Below, in pieces: positions 27,041-35,110 of a stretch of DNA of 64,000 bases. The stretch's first letter is position 1. Each line of letters begins with the position of its first letter. The notes beneath the pieces are model-generated. The model worked only from the letters and a program-made list of their open reading frames with translations, had not been told where the DNA came from and ran no database searches. Made by a program: the position numbers and the translations under genes. The DNA is from Halomonas sp. ML-15 (GTDB lineage: Bacteria; Pseudomonadota; Gammaproteobacteria; Pseudomonadales; Halomonadaceae): the NCBI RefSeq assembly GCF_014779595.1, contig NZ_JACXZT010000019.1:1307990-1371989 (forward strand), read 5' to 3'.

Positions 27041-28468
27041 ATGAGCCTCGGAGTCTGGCTAACCGCTGCAGCGCTGGCGCTCTATCTGGCCACCGTCTGG
27101 TGGCACTCGCGCAAACCGCTGCCCCCCGGCCTCGGCGTCGAGGGCGAGTGGCGCTCGCCCGGTGCACCCCGGCTGCTGCTCGACGAAACCTTTGTCGACG
27201 CCGATGGCCAGCGTCACTGCCGGCAGCAGATCTTCGACGAGATGTTTCGCCTGATCGACCAGGCCGAACGGCTGGTGGTACTGGATATCTTCCAGTTCAA
27301 CGACCCCGCCGACGACCACCGCGACTGTTATCGTCAGGTATCGGTGGCGCTACGCGACGCCCTGCTGGCCCGCAAGCGCCAGTGCCCTGATATCGAGATG
27401 GTGGTGATTACCGACCCCATCAACGCCGTCTATGGCGGGCGCGATCTCAGTCACCACCGGCAGCTCGAAGCGGCCGGCATCCGTGTCGCCACCACCGACC
27501 TGACCATCGGACGCGACCCCAACCCCAGCTGGACCGCGCTGTGGCGGCTCTGCTTTCGCTGGCTGCCCCACTCATCCCGCGGCTGGCTACCCAATCCCCT
27601 TGGCCCCGGCAAGGTCGGCCTGCGCAGCTACCTGACCCTGCTCAACCTCAACGCCAATCACCGCAAGACCCTGGTGGTCGACGAGGGAGATAGCTGGACC
27701 GCCATGGTCAGCTCGGCCAACGCCGACGATGGCAGCAGCGACTACCGCGACGTGGCGCTGCGCGTCTCCGGCGATATCGCCCTCGACCTGCTCGCCTCGG
27801 AGCGCGAGATCGCCGCCCGCAGCGGTGTCACCATCGATCGCAGCCAGCCGCCGGTGACGGGCATCGACGCAAGCGCCCAAGCGCCACGGCTACGGCTGCT
27901 CAGCGAGGGCTCCATCAAAGGCGCCCTGATGGCGATCATCGATGACGCCCGCGCCGGCGAGCGGCTTGATATAGAGGTGCTCTACCTCTCCCACCGCGGC
28001 GTGATCGCTGCACTGGGCAGGGCCGTAGCGCGCAACGTGGAGGTGCGCGTGCTGCTCGACCCCAACCACCACGCCTTCGGTGTCTCCGGCAGCGGCATTC
28101 CCAACCGCCAGGCGGCCAGCGACCTGCTGGCCGCCGGCATCCAACTACGCTGGAGCGACACCCACGGCGAACAGGCTCACAGCAAAGTGCTGCTGCGCCA
28201 CGCCGGCGAACGCCCCGCGCGGCTGTTACTGGGCTCTGCCAACTACACCCGGCGCAGTCTCGACGATCTCAACTTCGAGGCCGATCTGGAGTGGGTCGCC
28301 GGGGCCGATGACCCAGTGATTCATGAGGCGCGCACGGCCTTCGAGCGGCACTGGCACAATACCGACGCCGAACACTACAGCACCGACCCCGAGGCGTACC
28401 TCGACGCATCCCGTCGCCGCTACTGGCAGTATAGGCTGATGGAAGCCAGCGGCTGGTGCACCTTCTAG
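27041..28468 (+). CDS. phospholipase D-like / cardiolipin synthase-like protein
   Basis: A 475-residue protein with one N-terminal membrane segment (about residues 4-21) and two PLD domains. The first catalytic motif is complete (NHRKTLVVDEGD, HxK-x4-D, then VSSANADDGS). The second has His and Lys in AHSKVLLRH and GSANYTRRS downstream, but lacks the Asp of the full HKD consensus. This is the architecture of membrane-associated transphosphatidylases such as cardiolipin synthases, but it is divergent from ClsA/ClsB and the substrate is uncertain. It lies 25 bases after cmoA and six to 24 bases before cmoB in the same direction, forming a cmoA-pld-cmoB operon. Confidence 0.8.
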   Translation: MSLGVWLTAAALALYLATVWWHSRKPLPPGLGVEGEWRSPGAPRLLLDETFVDADGQRHCRQQIFDEMFRLIDQAERLVVLDIFQFNDPADDHRDCYRQVSVALRDALLARKRQCPDIEMVVITDPINAVYGGRDLSHHRQLEAAGIRVATTDLTIGRDPNPSWTALWRLCFRWLPHSSRGWLPNPLGPGKVGLRSYLTLLNLNANHRKTLVVDEGDSWTAMVSSANADDGSSDYRDVALRVSGDIALDLLASEREIAARSGVTIDRSQPPVTGIDASAQAPRLRLLSEGSIKGALMAIIDDARAGERLDIEVLYLSHRGVIAALGRAVARNVEVRVLLDPNHHAFGVSGSGIPNRQAASDLLAAGIQLRWSDTHGEQAHSKVLLRHAGERPARLLLGSANYTRRSLDDLNFEADLEWVAGADDPVIHEARTAFERHWHNTDAEHYSTDPEAYLDASRRRYWQYRLMEASGWCTF

Positions 28469-28492
28469 CAACGCATGAAACAGCGAGCCCCC

Positions 28493-29479
28493 ATGTCCCA
28501 CCCCCACCGCGAGCTCTACCACGCCTTCGTCGACCAGGGCCTGGATACCTGGCTGGCGCGTCTGCCCGAGCAGCTGGCGCGCGGCCTCGACCGCAACCGC
28601 CACGGCGATTTACCCGCCTGGGAAAAAGCCGTGGCTAAACTGCCTACGCTACCCGATGAGCGGAACGTACGGCTGGATAGCGATACCGTCAGTGTCGAGC
28701 TCGACCTTAGCGATAGTCAGCAGCGCCAGTGCTTCAATCTGCTGAGAAAGCTTGCCCCTTGGCGTAAAGGCCCTTTTCAGCTAGGCGGTATTCATATCGA
28801 CACCGAGTGGCGCTCGGACTGGAAGTGGCAAAGAGTGGCACCGCACCTTGCCCCGCTCAAGTACCGCAAAGTGCTCGATGTGGGCGGTGGCAGCGGCTAT
28901 CACGCTTGGCGAATGACGGGGGCAGGCGCAGCCTTCGTGCTAGTGATCGATCCTTCGCCGCGTTTCTATTGGCAATTTCAGGCGGTGCGGCACTTCGTCG
29001 GTGATGCGGATGACGGCAGAACCCAGTTCTTACCTGTTGGCATTGAAGACGTGCCAGACAACCTGGCGTTCTTCGATACGGTCTTTTCCATGGGTGTGCT
29101 CTACCACCGCCCTGCCCCGCTGGAACATCTCCAACAGCTAAAGTCGGCCCTGGCGCCGGGCGGCGAGCTGGTACTGGAAACCCTCGTGGTCGAAGGCGAT
29201 GAGCAGACAGTATTTATGCCCGGTGAACGCTATGCCGCCATGCCTAACGTCTATTTCCTGCCATCCTCAAAAGCGCTATGCCACTGGCTGGAACGCTGCG
29301 GCTTTACCAATGTGCGAGTCGTCGATGAAGCGGTGACCACCCTTGAAGAGCAGCGCTCAACGGAGTGGATGACCTATCAATCGCTGGCTGACTTTCTTGA
29401 TCCCGACGACCGTACTCGGACCATTGAAGGCTACCCTGCTCCCCGCCGCGCGGTGGTAATAGCAGAGCGGCCGCACTGA
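28493..29479 (+). CDS. cmoB: tRNA U34 carboxymethyltransferase
   Basis: A 328-residue CmoB that transfers the carboxymethyl group from carboxy-SAM to 5-hydroxyuridine 34 of tRNA. Signatures are MPWRKGPF-like APWRKGPFQLGGIHIDTEWR, the SAM loop VLDVGGGSGYHAWRM and VFSMGVLYHRPAPLEHL. ATG 28493 gives an N terminus of the family's usual length; ATG 28475 would add six residues. The first ~120 bases are very GC-rich like the neighbours. From about 28610 the composition is visibly lower in GC, with codons such as tta, gat and cta, up to the stop, which suggests gene conversion or allelic replacement. Confidence 0.94.
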   Translation: MSHPHRELYHAFVDQGLDTWLARLPEQLARGLDRNRHGDLPAWEKAVAKLPTLPDERNVRLDSDTVSVELDLSDSQQRQCFNLLRKLAPWRKGPFQLGGIHIDTEWRSDWKWQRVAPHLAPLKYRKVLDVGGGSGYHAWRMTGAGAAFVLVIDPSPRFYWQFQAVRHFVGDADDGRTQFLPVGIEDVPDNLAFFDTVFSMGVLYHRPAPLEHLQQLKSALAPGGELVLETLVVEGDEQTVFMPGERYAAMPNVYFLPSSKALCHWLERCGFTNVRVVDEAVTTLEEQRSTEWMTYQSLADFLDPDDRTRTIEGYPAPRRAVVIAERPH

Positions 29480-29790
29480 GCCACCGGCCATTGCCATGAC
29501 CATGCGGCTTTCCCTGGCCGGCGTTTTTCCCGGCCTCCCCATGACTCGAGAGAAATCGTGGGGAAATGCCTGATCCCGAGTGAACGCATATATCTGCCGT
29601 GCACAGCCATAAAAGCGACGTTTCTTGCGGTTTCCTCCCCATGCATCGAAACCATCTGTTTGTCCCCCATGGTGTAATGGATTTACGGCACAAAGTGAAT
29701 GAACCCCATGCGTGAGGCACGTCTCCGGGATACTGCTTTCTACGCCGAAGGGCTTTTCGTTCCCTATCGAAAAAACAGGAAACCCAACTC
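29480..29790. other. intergenic region before the HAD hydrolase
   Basis: About 310 bases without a convincing gene. A weak hairpin GGCCGG/CCGGCC near 29517-29536 may end the cmo operon, but its T-run lies in the loop. The open frames on the minus strand (29304-29819 and two shorter ones) have no family character. The promoter of the HAD gene must lie here; I cannot place it. Confidence 0.5.
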
Positions 29791-30462
29791 ATGAGCACAT
29801 TCAGGCCTAAGTACATCACCTTCGATTGCTATGGCACGATGACGAACTTCCAGATGGCCCCGTCGGCGCGCAGGATCTTCGCGGATCGCATCGGTCCGGA
29901 GCAAATGGAAGCCTTCGTCGAGGATTTCCGTGTCTATCGCCTCGACGAAATCCTGGGCGACTGGAAGCCGTTCAAGGACATCGTTCGCAACTCGGTCGAG
30001 CGCACTTGCCGCAAGTGGCAGCTCGAATTCCGCGAGGAGGAAGCGCTGGAGATCTACGACTCCGTGCCGACCTGGGGCCCGCACCCGGACGTGCCGGAAG
30101 GCCTGCTCAAGGTCGCCCACGAAATTCCGCTGGTAATCCTGTCCAACGCCGACAACGACCAGATCCACCGGAACGTCGAAAAGCTCGGCGCCCCCTTCGC
30201 CCATGTCTTCACCGCCGAGCAGGCCCGCGCCTACAAGCCGCGCCTCCAGGCCTTCGAGTACATGTTCGACCAGCTCGGTTGCTCACCGGCGGAGTGCATG
30301 CACGTCTCCAGCAGCTTCCGCTACGACCTCATGTCCGCCTCCGACCTGGGCTACGGCGCACGCGTTCTGGTCAACCGCAACCATGAGCCGAACCTGATGC
30401 CGAACTACGCCACGCACGAAATCAAGGACATGGGCGGCCTGGCCGGTCTGGTGGGTCTCTAA
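29791..30462 (+). CDS. haloacid dehalogenase type II (HAD hydrolase)
   Basis: A 223-residue HAD-superfamily protein of the L-2-haloacid dehalogenase type II group. The nucleophile Asp is in ITFDCYGTMTNFQ, motif II in LVILSNADNDQI, the Lys of motif III in YKPRLQAFEYMF, and the end of the site in HVSSSFRYDL. In true dehalogenases this Asp attacks the halogenated carbon. Many homologues in amine- or amino-acid-catabolic neighbourhoods have no proven dehalogenase activity, so the substrate is open. It is a single gene closed by a strong bidirectional terminator, and begins the accessory region. Confidence 0.82.
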   Translation: MSTFRPKYITFDCYGTMTNFQMAPSARRIFADRIGPEQMEAFVEDFRVYRLDEILGDWKPFKDIVRNSVERTCRKWQLEFREEEALEIYDSVPTWGPHPDVPEGLLKVAHEIPLVILSNADNDQIHRNVEKLGAPFAHVFTAEQARAYKPRLQAFEYMFDQLGCSPAECMHVSSSFRYDLMSASDLGYGARVLVNRNHEPNLMPNYATHEIKDMGGLAGLVGL

Positions 30463-30485
30463 GCGCCCAGCCACCGTCCTCGACG

Positions 30486-30520
30486 CGCCCCCACGCCTCG
30501 CCCGGCGAAGCGTGGGGGCG
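30486..30520. terminator. bidirectional terminator
   Basis: Perfect 11-bp stem CGCCCCCACGC (30486-30496) / GCGTGGGGGCG (30510-30520), followed by TTGGTT on the plus strand. It separates the HAD gene from the converging iron-transport operon. The T-run is poor, so its strength may rest on the stem. Confidence 0.75.
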
Positions 30521-30524
30521 TTGG

Positions 30525-31286
30525 TTATCGTGCGAAATGAATATGAGGCCGTGAATGATGGGGAGAGGGTTCCACATGAGCCTCCACCGAGAAGACCTCC
30601 CGCAGCAGGTCTCGCGTGAGCACCTCCTCGGGCTGGCCAGCGGCGACGACCTTTCCCGCCTGCATGACGATCAGCCGATCGCAGAACATCGCGGCATGAT
30701 TGAGGTCGTGGAGCGCGATGATGCTGGTGATTGGCAGGCTGGAGACGAGACGCAGCAGACTGATCTGGTGATGGACGTCGAGATGATTGGTCGGCTCGTC
30801 GAGGATCAGTTCCCTGGGTGACTGGGCCAGCGCTCGCGCCAGGTGGGTGCGCTGCTTCTCGCCACCCGAGAGGCTCTGCCAGGCATCAAGGCGTTTGGCG
30901 CTCATCCCGGTGCGTTCGAGTGCCTCGCCGACCGCCGCATCGTCTTCACGGGTCCAACCCGAGAGCATCGAGCGGTGCGGAAAGCGACCGAGCTTGACCA
31001 CATCTTCGACCTTGAGATTGGCGTTGGTGGTGGCATGCTGCTCGATGAAAGCGACCCGCTGCGCAATGGCACGGCGGCGAAACGTGGCGAGGTCCCGATC
31101 ATCGAGCATGACCCGCCCCGCATGCGGACGTTTGAGCCTCGCCAGCAGCCGCAGCAGGGAGGTCTTACCGGAGCCGTTCGGGCCCAGCAGCCCAAGCACC
31201 TTGCCCGGCTCCGCCGCGAAAGAGATACCGTCGATGATCGTTTTGGCACCGATCTTCCAGACCAGGTTGTCGGCCTTGATACTCAT
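30525..31286 (-). CDS. iron/siderophore ABC transporter ATP-binding protein
   Basis: A 253-residue ATPase of the FepC/FhuC/BtuD class. Walker A is GPNGSGKT (about residues 35-42), the signature is LSGGEKQRTHLARALAQ, Walker B is ELILDEPTNHLD, and the switch His is in ALHDLNHAA. The C-terminal His-rich tail (HVEPSPHHSRPHIHF) is short and unusual. ATG 31286 overlaps the permease stop; the much longer open frame upstream is only the antisense of the permease gene. It is the last gene of a three-gene importer (binding protein, permease, ATPase). Confidence 0.9.
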   Translation of the reverse strand: MSIKADNLVWKIGAKTIIDGISFAAEPGKVLGLLGPNGSGKTSLLRLLARLKRPHAGRVMLDDRDLATFRRRAIAQRVAFIEQHATTNANLKVEDVVKLGRFPHRSMLSGWTREDDAAVGEALERTGMSAKRLDAWQSLSGGEKQRTHLARALAQSPRELILDEPTNHLDVHHQISLLRLVSSLPITSIIALHDLNHAAMFCDRLIVMQAGKVVAAGQPEEVLTRDLLREVFSVEAHVEPSPHHSRPHIHFAR

Positions 31287-32341
31287 GATGCGCGCTGCAT
31301 TCTGTAGAGGATGATGGAGAAGAACGGCACGCCCACCAGCGCCGTCACCACCCCGATCGGCAGGGTCTGCTGGGGAATCAGGGTGCGTGAGGCGATGTCG
31401 GCCAGCACCATGAAGATCGCCCCCACGATCACACAGGCTGGCAGCAGCCTTGAATGCCGTGGGCCGACCACGAAACGCGCCGCATGGGGGACCACGAGGC
31501 CAACGAAACCGATGGTGCCCACCATGCTGACGATGGTGGCGGTCATGACCGCAGTGAGGGCGAACAGGATGATGCGTGTCTGACCGACATTGACCCCCAG
31601 GGAGGCGGCGGCCTCGTCGCCGAAGGCGAATGCGTCCAGTACCCGCGCATAGAAAAGGCACGCCACCAGCCCCAGCCCAACCACCACCGATACCAGGAAG
31701 AATTCCGGCCAGCGCACGCCGCCGAAGCTGCCGAGCAGCCAGAACATCACGTCGCGAGCCTGCTGCGCATTGCCGGCGGTGGTGACGATATAGGAGGTTG
31801 CGGCATTGAACAGCTGCGACGCCGCAACACCGGCCAGGATCGTGCGATCGGCCCCGCCGCGGGCACCGTTCGAGAGAAGTGCAACGAACAGGAAAGCGGC
31901 GAAGGCACCGGCGAAGGCCCCCGTCGACAGCGATACCGCCCCGGCCCCAAGTCCCAGAATGACGATCAACACCGCACCGGTCGACGCCCCCGCGGAAATG
32001 CCCAGCACGTAGGGCTCCGCCAGCGGGTTGCGCAGCAGCGACTGCATGATGGCACCGGCAAGTGCCAGTCCCGCACCACACAACGCGGCCACCAGCGCCC
32101 GGCTCAAGCGATAATCCCAGACGATGGTCTCGTGGATCCGATTGAGTTCGGTCGACGTCCAGCCCAGCTTGTTGGTTATCGCGGCAAAGGTGGTGGCAAG
32201 CGGGATCGGCATATCGCCGATCCCGACGCTGATCCCGACGACCAGGGCGATAGCCACCAGTGAAGCCAACAGCAACCCGGCAAGCCAGACGAACCGTGAC
32301 CAGCGCTCATCCAACCGGTTGACACTAACCGCCATGCTCAT
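31283..32341 (-). CDS. iron/siderophore ABC transporter permease (FecCD family)
   Basis: A 352-residue permease with about ten membrane segments and typical FecCD features: LWDYRLSRALVAALCGAGLALAG-like WDYRLSRALVAALCGAGLAL near residue 70, MQSLLRNPLAEPYVLGISAGA and the C-terminal FVGLVVPHAARFVVGPRH. One permease polypeptide would act as a homodimer. Both ends overlap their neighbours by four bases (ATGA), so the operon is tightly coupled. Substrates of this family are Fe(III)-siderophores, heme or cobalamin; the gene alone does not tell which. Confidence 0.92.
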   Translation of the reverse strand: MSMAVSVNRLDERWSRFVWLAGLLLASLVAIALVVGISVGIGDMPIPLATTFAAITNKLGWTSTELNRIHETIVWDYRLSRALVAALCGAGLALAGAIMQSLLRNPLAEPYVLGISAGASTGAVLIVILGLGAGAVSLSTGAFAGAFAAFLFVALLSNGARGGADRTILAGVAASQLFNAATSYIVTTAGNAQQARDVMFWLLGSFGGVRWPEFFLVSVVVGLGLVACLFYARVLDAFAFGDEAAASLGVNVGQTRIILFALTAVMTATIVSMVGTIGFVGLVVPHAARFVVGPRHSRLLPACVIVGAIFMVLADIASRTLIPQQTLPIGVVTALVGVPFFSIILYRMQRAS

Positions 32342-33357
32342 CTCAGACCGAGCGCCTGCAGCTGTTCAGCCACCTGCTCGGCACCAAAGATCGTCCTGAG
32401 CGTCGGGTTCATGGCCTGGCCATCCATGACCACGATGGCGCCGTTCTTGACCGCTCTCATTTCACGGGTGGCCGAATCCGAGTTGAGGTATTCAATCTTT
32501 GCTTCCGCCTTGTCCAACTCCCAACGGTTACGGTCGACGCGGGCCACCACGATGACGTCTGGGTCGGTCGCAATGATGCCCTCCCAGCCAAGCGTCGGCC
32601 ATTCGGCCTCAGCGGTGATGGCATTGGTGCCACCCAGCACGTCGGCGATATAACCAGACGCGCTGTACTTCCCGCCCAGGTGGGCCTCGGCAGAGGGCGA
32701 CGAGCTGGAGAACCAGAAGACATAGGAGAGCGGATCGTCACCATCAGGAGACTCGGCTCGCAGAGCCGCTTCGCGACGCTTGAGGTCCTCGATCAATGCC
32801 TGGCCTCGATCGTTCACGTCGAAGATCTGGGCAAGCTCTTCGATCTCCTGATAGAGAGCGTCCATGCTCCAGAGTTGGGCGCGATCGCCGTAACCGTACT
32901 TGTCCCGGGCCATGCCCTCGGCGACGCAGGTGCCAGGCGACAGATAGGAAGGCACGCCCACGCTGTCGAAGTCCGCCCGCGTCGCCACTCGGCTGGAGTC
33001 GCCTAACAGGCTCGGCAGCGCCGCTGCCACGAAATCCGGTTCTTCGGCAAGGATCGACTCGAAGGTGGGAAACTCCACCGTCAGCACCTTCACTTGGGCA
33101 TTGGCTTCAGCGAGCTGCGGCAGGACGCTATTGGGCCAGAAGGCGGTGCCGACCATCTTGTCCTCTAGGCCGAGCATCAGCATGATCTCGGCACTGTTCT
33201 GGCCAAGACCGACCGCCCGCTCGGGGGCTTGGTCGAAGGTGACCTCTGCACCGCAGTTATCCAGCGTAAGCGGGTATTGAGTAGCGTCTGCAAAGGCGGG
33301 ACTCGACGTCAAACCCAGCATCGTGCAGAGCCCAGTGAAGGCAAGAAGACGTTTCAT
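32338..33357 (-). CDS. iron/siderophore ABC transporter substrate-binding protein
   Basis: A 339-residue periplasmic binding protein of the FecB/FepB (type III) family. The signal peptide is MKRLLAFTGLCTMLGLTSSP with cleavage near AFADA. ERAVGLGQNSAEIMLMLGL is the usual first-lobe segment, and WEGIIATDPDVIVVARVD the second-lobe motif. No lipobox cysteine is seen, so it should be soluble. As first gene of the importer it has a long leader with a candidate Fur site about 190 bases upstream. The protein is more divergent from heme-binding HmuT at 59107, so this system is a separate uptake route, most likely siderophore-bound iron. Confidence 0.85.
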   Translation of the reverse strand: MKRLLAFTGLCTMLGLTSSPAFADATQYPLTLDNCGAEVTFDQAPERAVGLGQNSAEIMLMLGLEDKMVGTAFWPNSVLPQLAEANAQVKVLTVEFPTFESILAEEPDFVAAALPSLLGDSSRVATRADFDSVGVPSYLSPGTCVAEGMARDKYGYGDRAQLWSMDALYQEIEELAQIFDVNDRGQALIEDLKRREAALRAESPDGDDPLSYVFWFSSSSPSAEAHLGGKYSASGYIADVLGGTNAITAEAEWPTLGWEGIIATDPDVIVVARVDRNRWELDKAEAKIEYLNSDSATREMRAVKNGAIVVMDGQAMNPTLRTIFGAEQVAEQLQALGLR

Positions 33358-33536
33358 GAACGATCCATCACTCTTTCGTTAAAGGTGCCCGGTTGGCCGT
33401 TGCACCACTCAGCCAGCCAGAAATAGGAGTGCACGCGATGACCATCGATCGGTTGATGGGCTTGGAGGGCGCCCCTCTGCGGGCAGTGTCCAGTGGCAGA
33501 GTGGTGACTGACCCTCATTTGCGTGCGAAACGAAAT

Positions 33537-33555
33537 ATAATCGCAAATCATTCTC
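33537..33555 (-). promoter_or_regulatory. candidate Fur box of the siderophore ABC operon
   Basis: Read on the minus strand, GAGAATGATTTGCGATTAT matches the Fur consensus almost perfectly in its left half (GATAATGAT, 8 of 9) and poorly in the right (11 of 19 overall). It is AT-rich in a GC-rich surrounding and overlaps a 7-bp inverted repeat, ATTTGCG (33517-33523) / CGCAAAT (33542-33548). It lies upstream of an iron-importer operon. The rest of 33358-33626 shows no gene. Confidence 0.5.
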
Positions 33556-33626
33556 ACCGCAATACTGAGCCCTGCCGTGTCGGAAGAAAGCGCACCCCTA
33601 TCCCCCCCTACGCCTTGGCGCCGTTT

Positions 33627-34796
33627 CTAACCCCCGCCCCTTAGATGGCGCTCGACGAGCGCGGCATGCAGGCGGATCCCAGTCGCCAGCACCTCGTCGT
33701 TGAAGTCGTATTGGGGATGATGTAGCGAGACTTCGTCGTCACCGCGCCCCTGCCCCAGCCAGATATAGGCGCCCTCGCAGGCCTGGAGCATGAAGCCGAA
33801 GTCCTCCGAGGTGAAGGCCGGCTGCGGCGCCAGCTCTGCGTGGGTAAAGCCGGCTGCGGCGGCCAAGGCTTCCTCGGCCGCGTCCGCGCTGTTGATCGTC
33901 GCCGGATAGTAGCGGTCGTAAGTCACGGCGATACGCGTGTCGCTGGCCAGGGCCACGCCCTCGGCGACCTGGCGCAGGGATTCCTCGATCCTGTCCTGTA
34001 CCGCGGTATCGAACGTTCGCACCGTGCCGACGACACGAACGGCGGCGGGAAGCACATTGTGGGAACTGCCCCCCTCGATGCAGGTTACCGAGAGCACGGC
34101 CGTGGCCATGGGGGGAATGCGACGGGATACCAGGCTGTTGAGCTGGGCCACAAGATCGCTGGCCGCCAGGATCGCATCCGGTGTCTTGTGCGGCATGGCG
34201 GCATGGGCACCACGCCCCTCGACCAGAATCTCGAACTTGTCCGCCGCCGCCATGATCGGCCCAGGCCGTGTCGAAACCGTACCGGCCGGAAGATCGGGCC
34301 AATTGTGAAAGGCGAACACCCGGTCGCAGGGAAAACGCTCGAACAGTCCATCCTCGATCATGGCCCGGGCACCGCCCTGCCCCTCTTCGGCCGGCTGGAA
34401 GATGAAGTGGACCGTGCCGTCGAAGCGGCGGGTACGGGCGAGATAGCGGGCAGCACCCAGCAGCATCGCCACATGCCCATCGTGGCCGCAGCCGTGGAAG
34501 ACACCCGGGGTGCGGCTGGCATAGGGCAGCCCGGTCTCCTCATGGATGGGCAGTGCATCCATGTCGGCGCGCAGCCCGATACTGCACGGGGAGTTACCCA
34601 CTTTCAGCGAAGCGACGATACCGGTGCCGCCAATGCCCGCGTGCACCTCCAGCCCGAGCTCGCGCAGGGCCTCTTCGATCTTCTTCGCCGTGCGGTGCTC
34701 TTGATACGCAAGTTCGGGGTTGGCATGAAGGTCGCGCCGAAACGACACCAGCGGCGCTACCAGATCGTCGATTTCCACACTGTCACTGTTGTTCAT
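33627..34796 (-). CDS. M20 family amidohydrolase (hippurate/N-acyl-amino-acid hydrolase)
   Basis: A 389-residue cytoplasmic metal-dependent amidohydrolase. FRRDLHANPELAYQE, GLRADMDALPI, the metal motif HGCGHDGH, the catalytic Glu pair in QPAEEGQGG and PAFTSEDFGFML are all intact. Family members remove acyl groups from N-acyl amino acids, hippurate or indole-acetyl conjugates; the M20 protein DoeB2 in ectoine catabolism is another relative. ATG 34796 is chosen because the protein aligns with the family from there; upstream codons are low in quality and the ribosome binding site is weak. It is separated from the eutBC genes by a MITE-like element, which may have split a former operon. Confidence 0.88.
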   Translation of the reverse strand: MNNSDSVEIDDLVAPLVSFRRDLHANPELAYQEHRTAKKIEEALRELGLEVHAGIGGTGIVASLKVGNSPCSIGLRADMDALPIHEETGLPYASRTPGVFHGCGHDGHVAMLLGAARYLARTRRFDGTVHFIFQPAEEGQGGARAMIEDGLFERFPCDRVFAFHNWPDLPAGTVSTRPGPIMAAADKFEILVEGRGAHAAMPHKTPDAILAASDLVAQLNSLVSRRIPPMATAVLSVTCIEGGSSHNVLPAAVRVVGTVRTFDTAVQDRIEESLRQVAEGVALASDTRIAVTYDRYYPATINSADAAEEALAAAAGFTHAELAPQPAFTSEDFGFMLQACEGAYIWLGQGRGDDEVSLHHPQYDFNDEVLATGIRLHAALVERHLRGGG

Positions 34797-34831
34797 GGTA
34801 TGACTCGGTTGGGTGGGTTGCTTGGCCGAGC

Positions 34832-35096
34832 TAAGGAAACACTGCACAAATGCCTGCGCGAGCGAATCACTGCGTTGCGCAGTGCGCGGAATCCTCACAT
34901 ATACCCCATATGCTCCGGTTGACTCGAAGCCTTCGGCTTCTCGCCCCTTCGGGGCCAGCCTACGGCTGTTTGTCGCTTCGCTCGGTACTGTGCTCCGTGC
35001 GCCTTGCGACCCACAGGGATGTGGGAAGTGCGTTGGTTCGTAGGGAACGAACCTAGCCGCTTCATCTCGCTCGGCGATTTGTTCAGCGCTTCCCTA
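34832..35096. mobile_element. 265-bp MITE-like element
   Basis: Terminal inverted repeats TAAGGAAACACTGCACAAAT (34832-34851) and, on the other strand, TAGGGAAGCGCTGAACAAAT (35077-35096) match at 16 of 20 positions. The interior has no gene but several hairpins: GAAGCCTTCGGCTTC (34925-34939), GCCCCTTCGGGGC (34943-34955) and AGCCTACGGCT nearby. A sequence close to the left end recurs at 49762-49796. Size, ends and lack of coding content fit a non-autonomous transposable element. No clear target-site duplication is seen and the mobilising transposase is not in the window. Confidence 0.65.
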
Positions 35097-35110
35097 AACG
35101 CGTCAATGAA

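Noticed and set aside
29304..29819. 171-codon minus-strand frame across the cmoB end and the following gap
   Set aside because: Overlaps cmoB, has no recognised family and its codon use is not gene-like.
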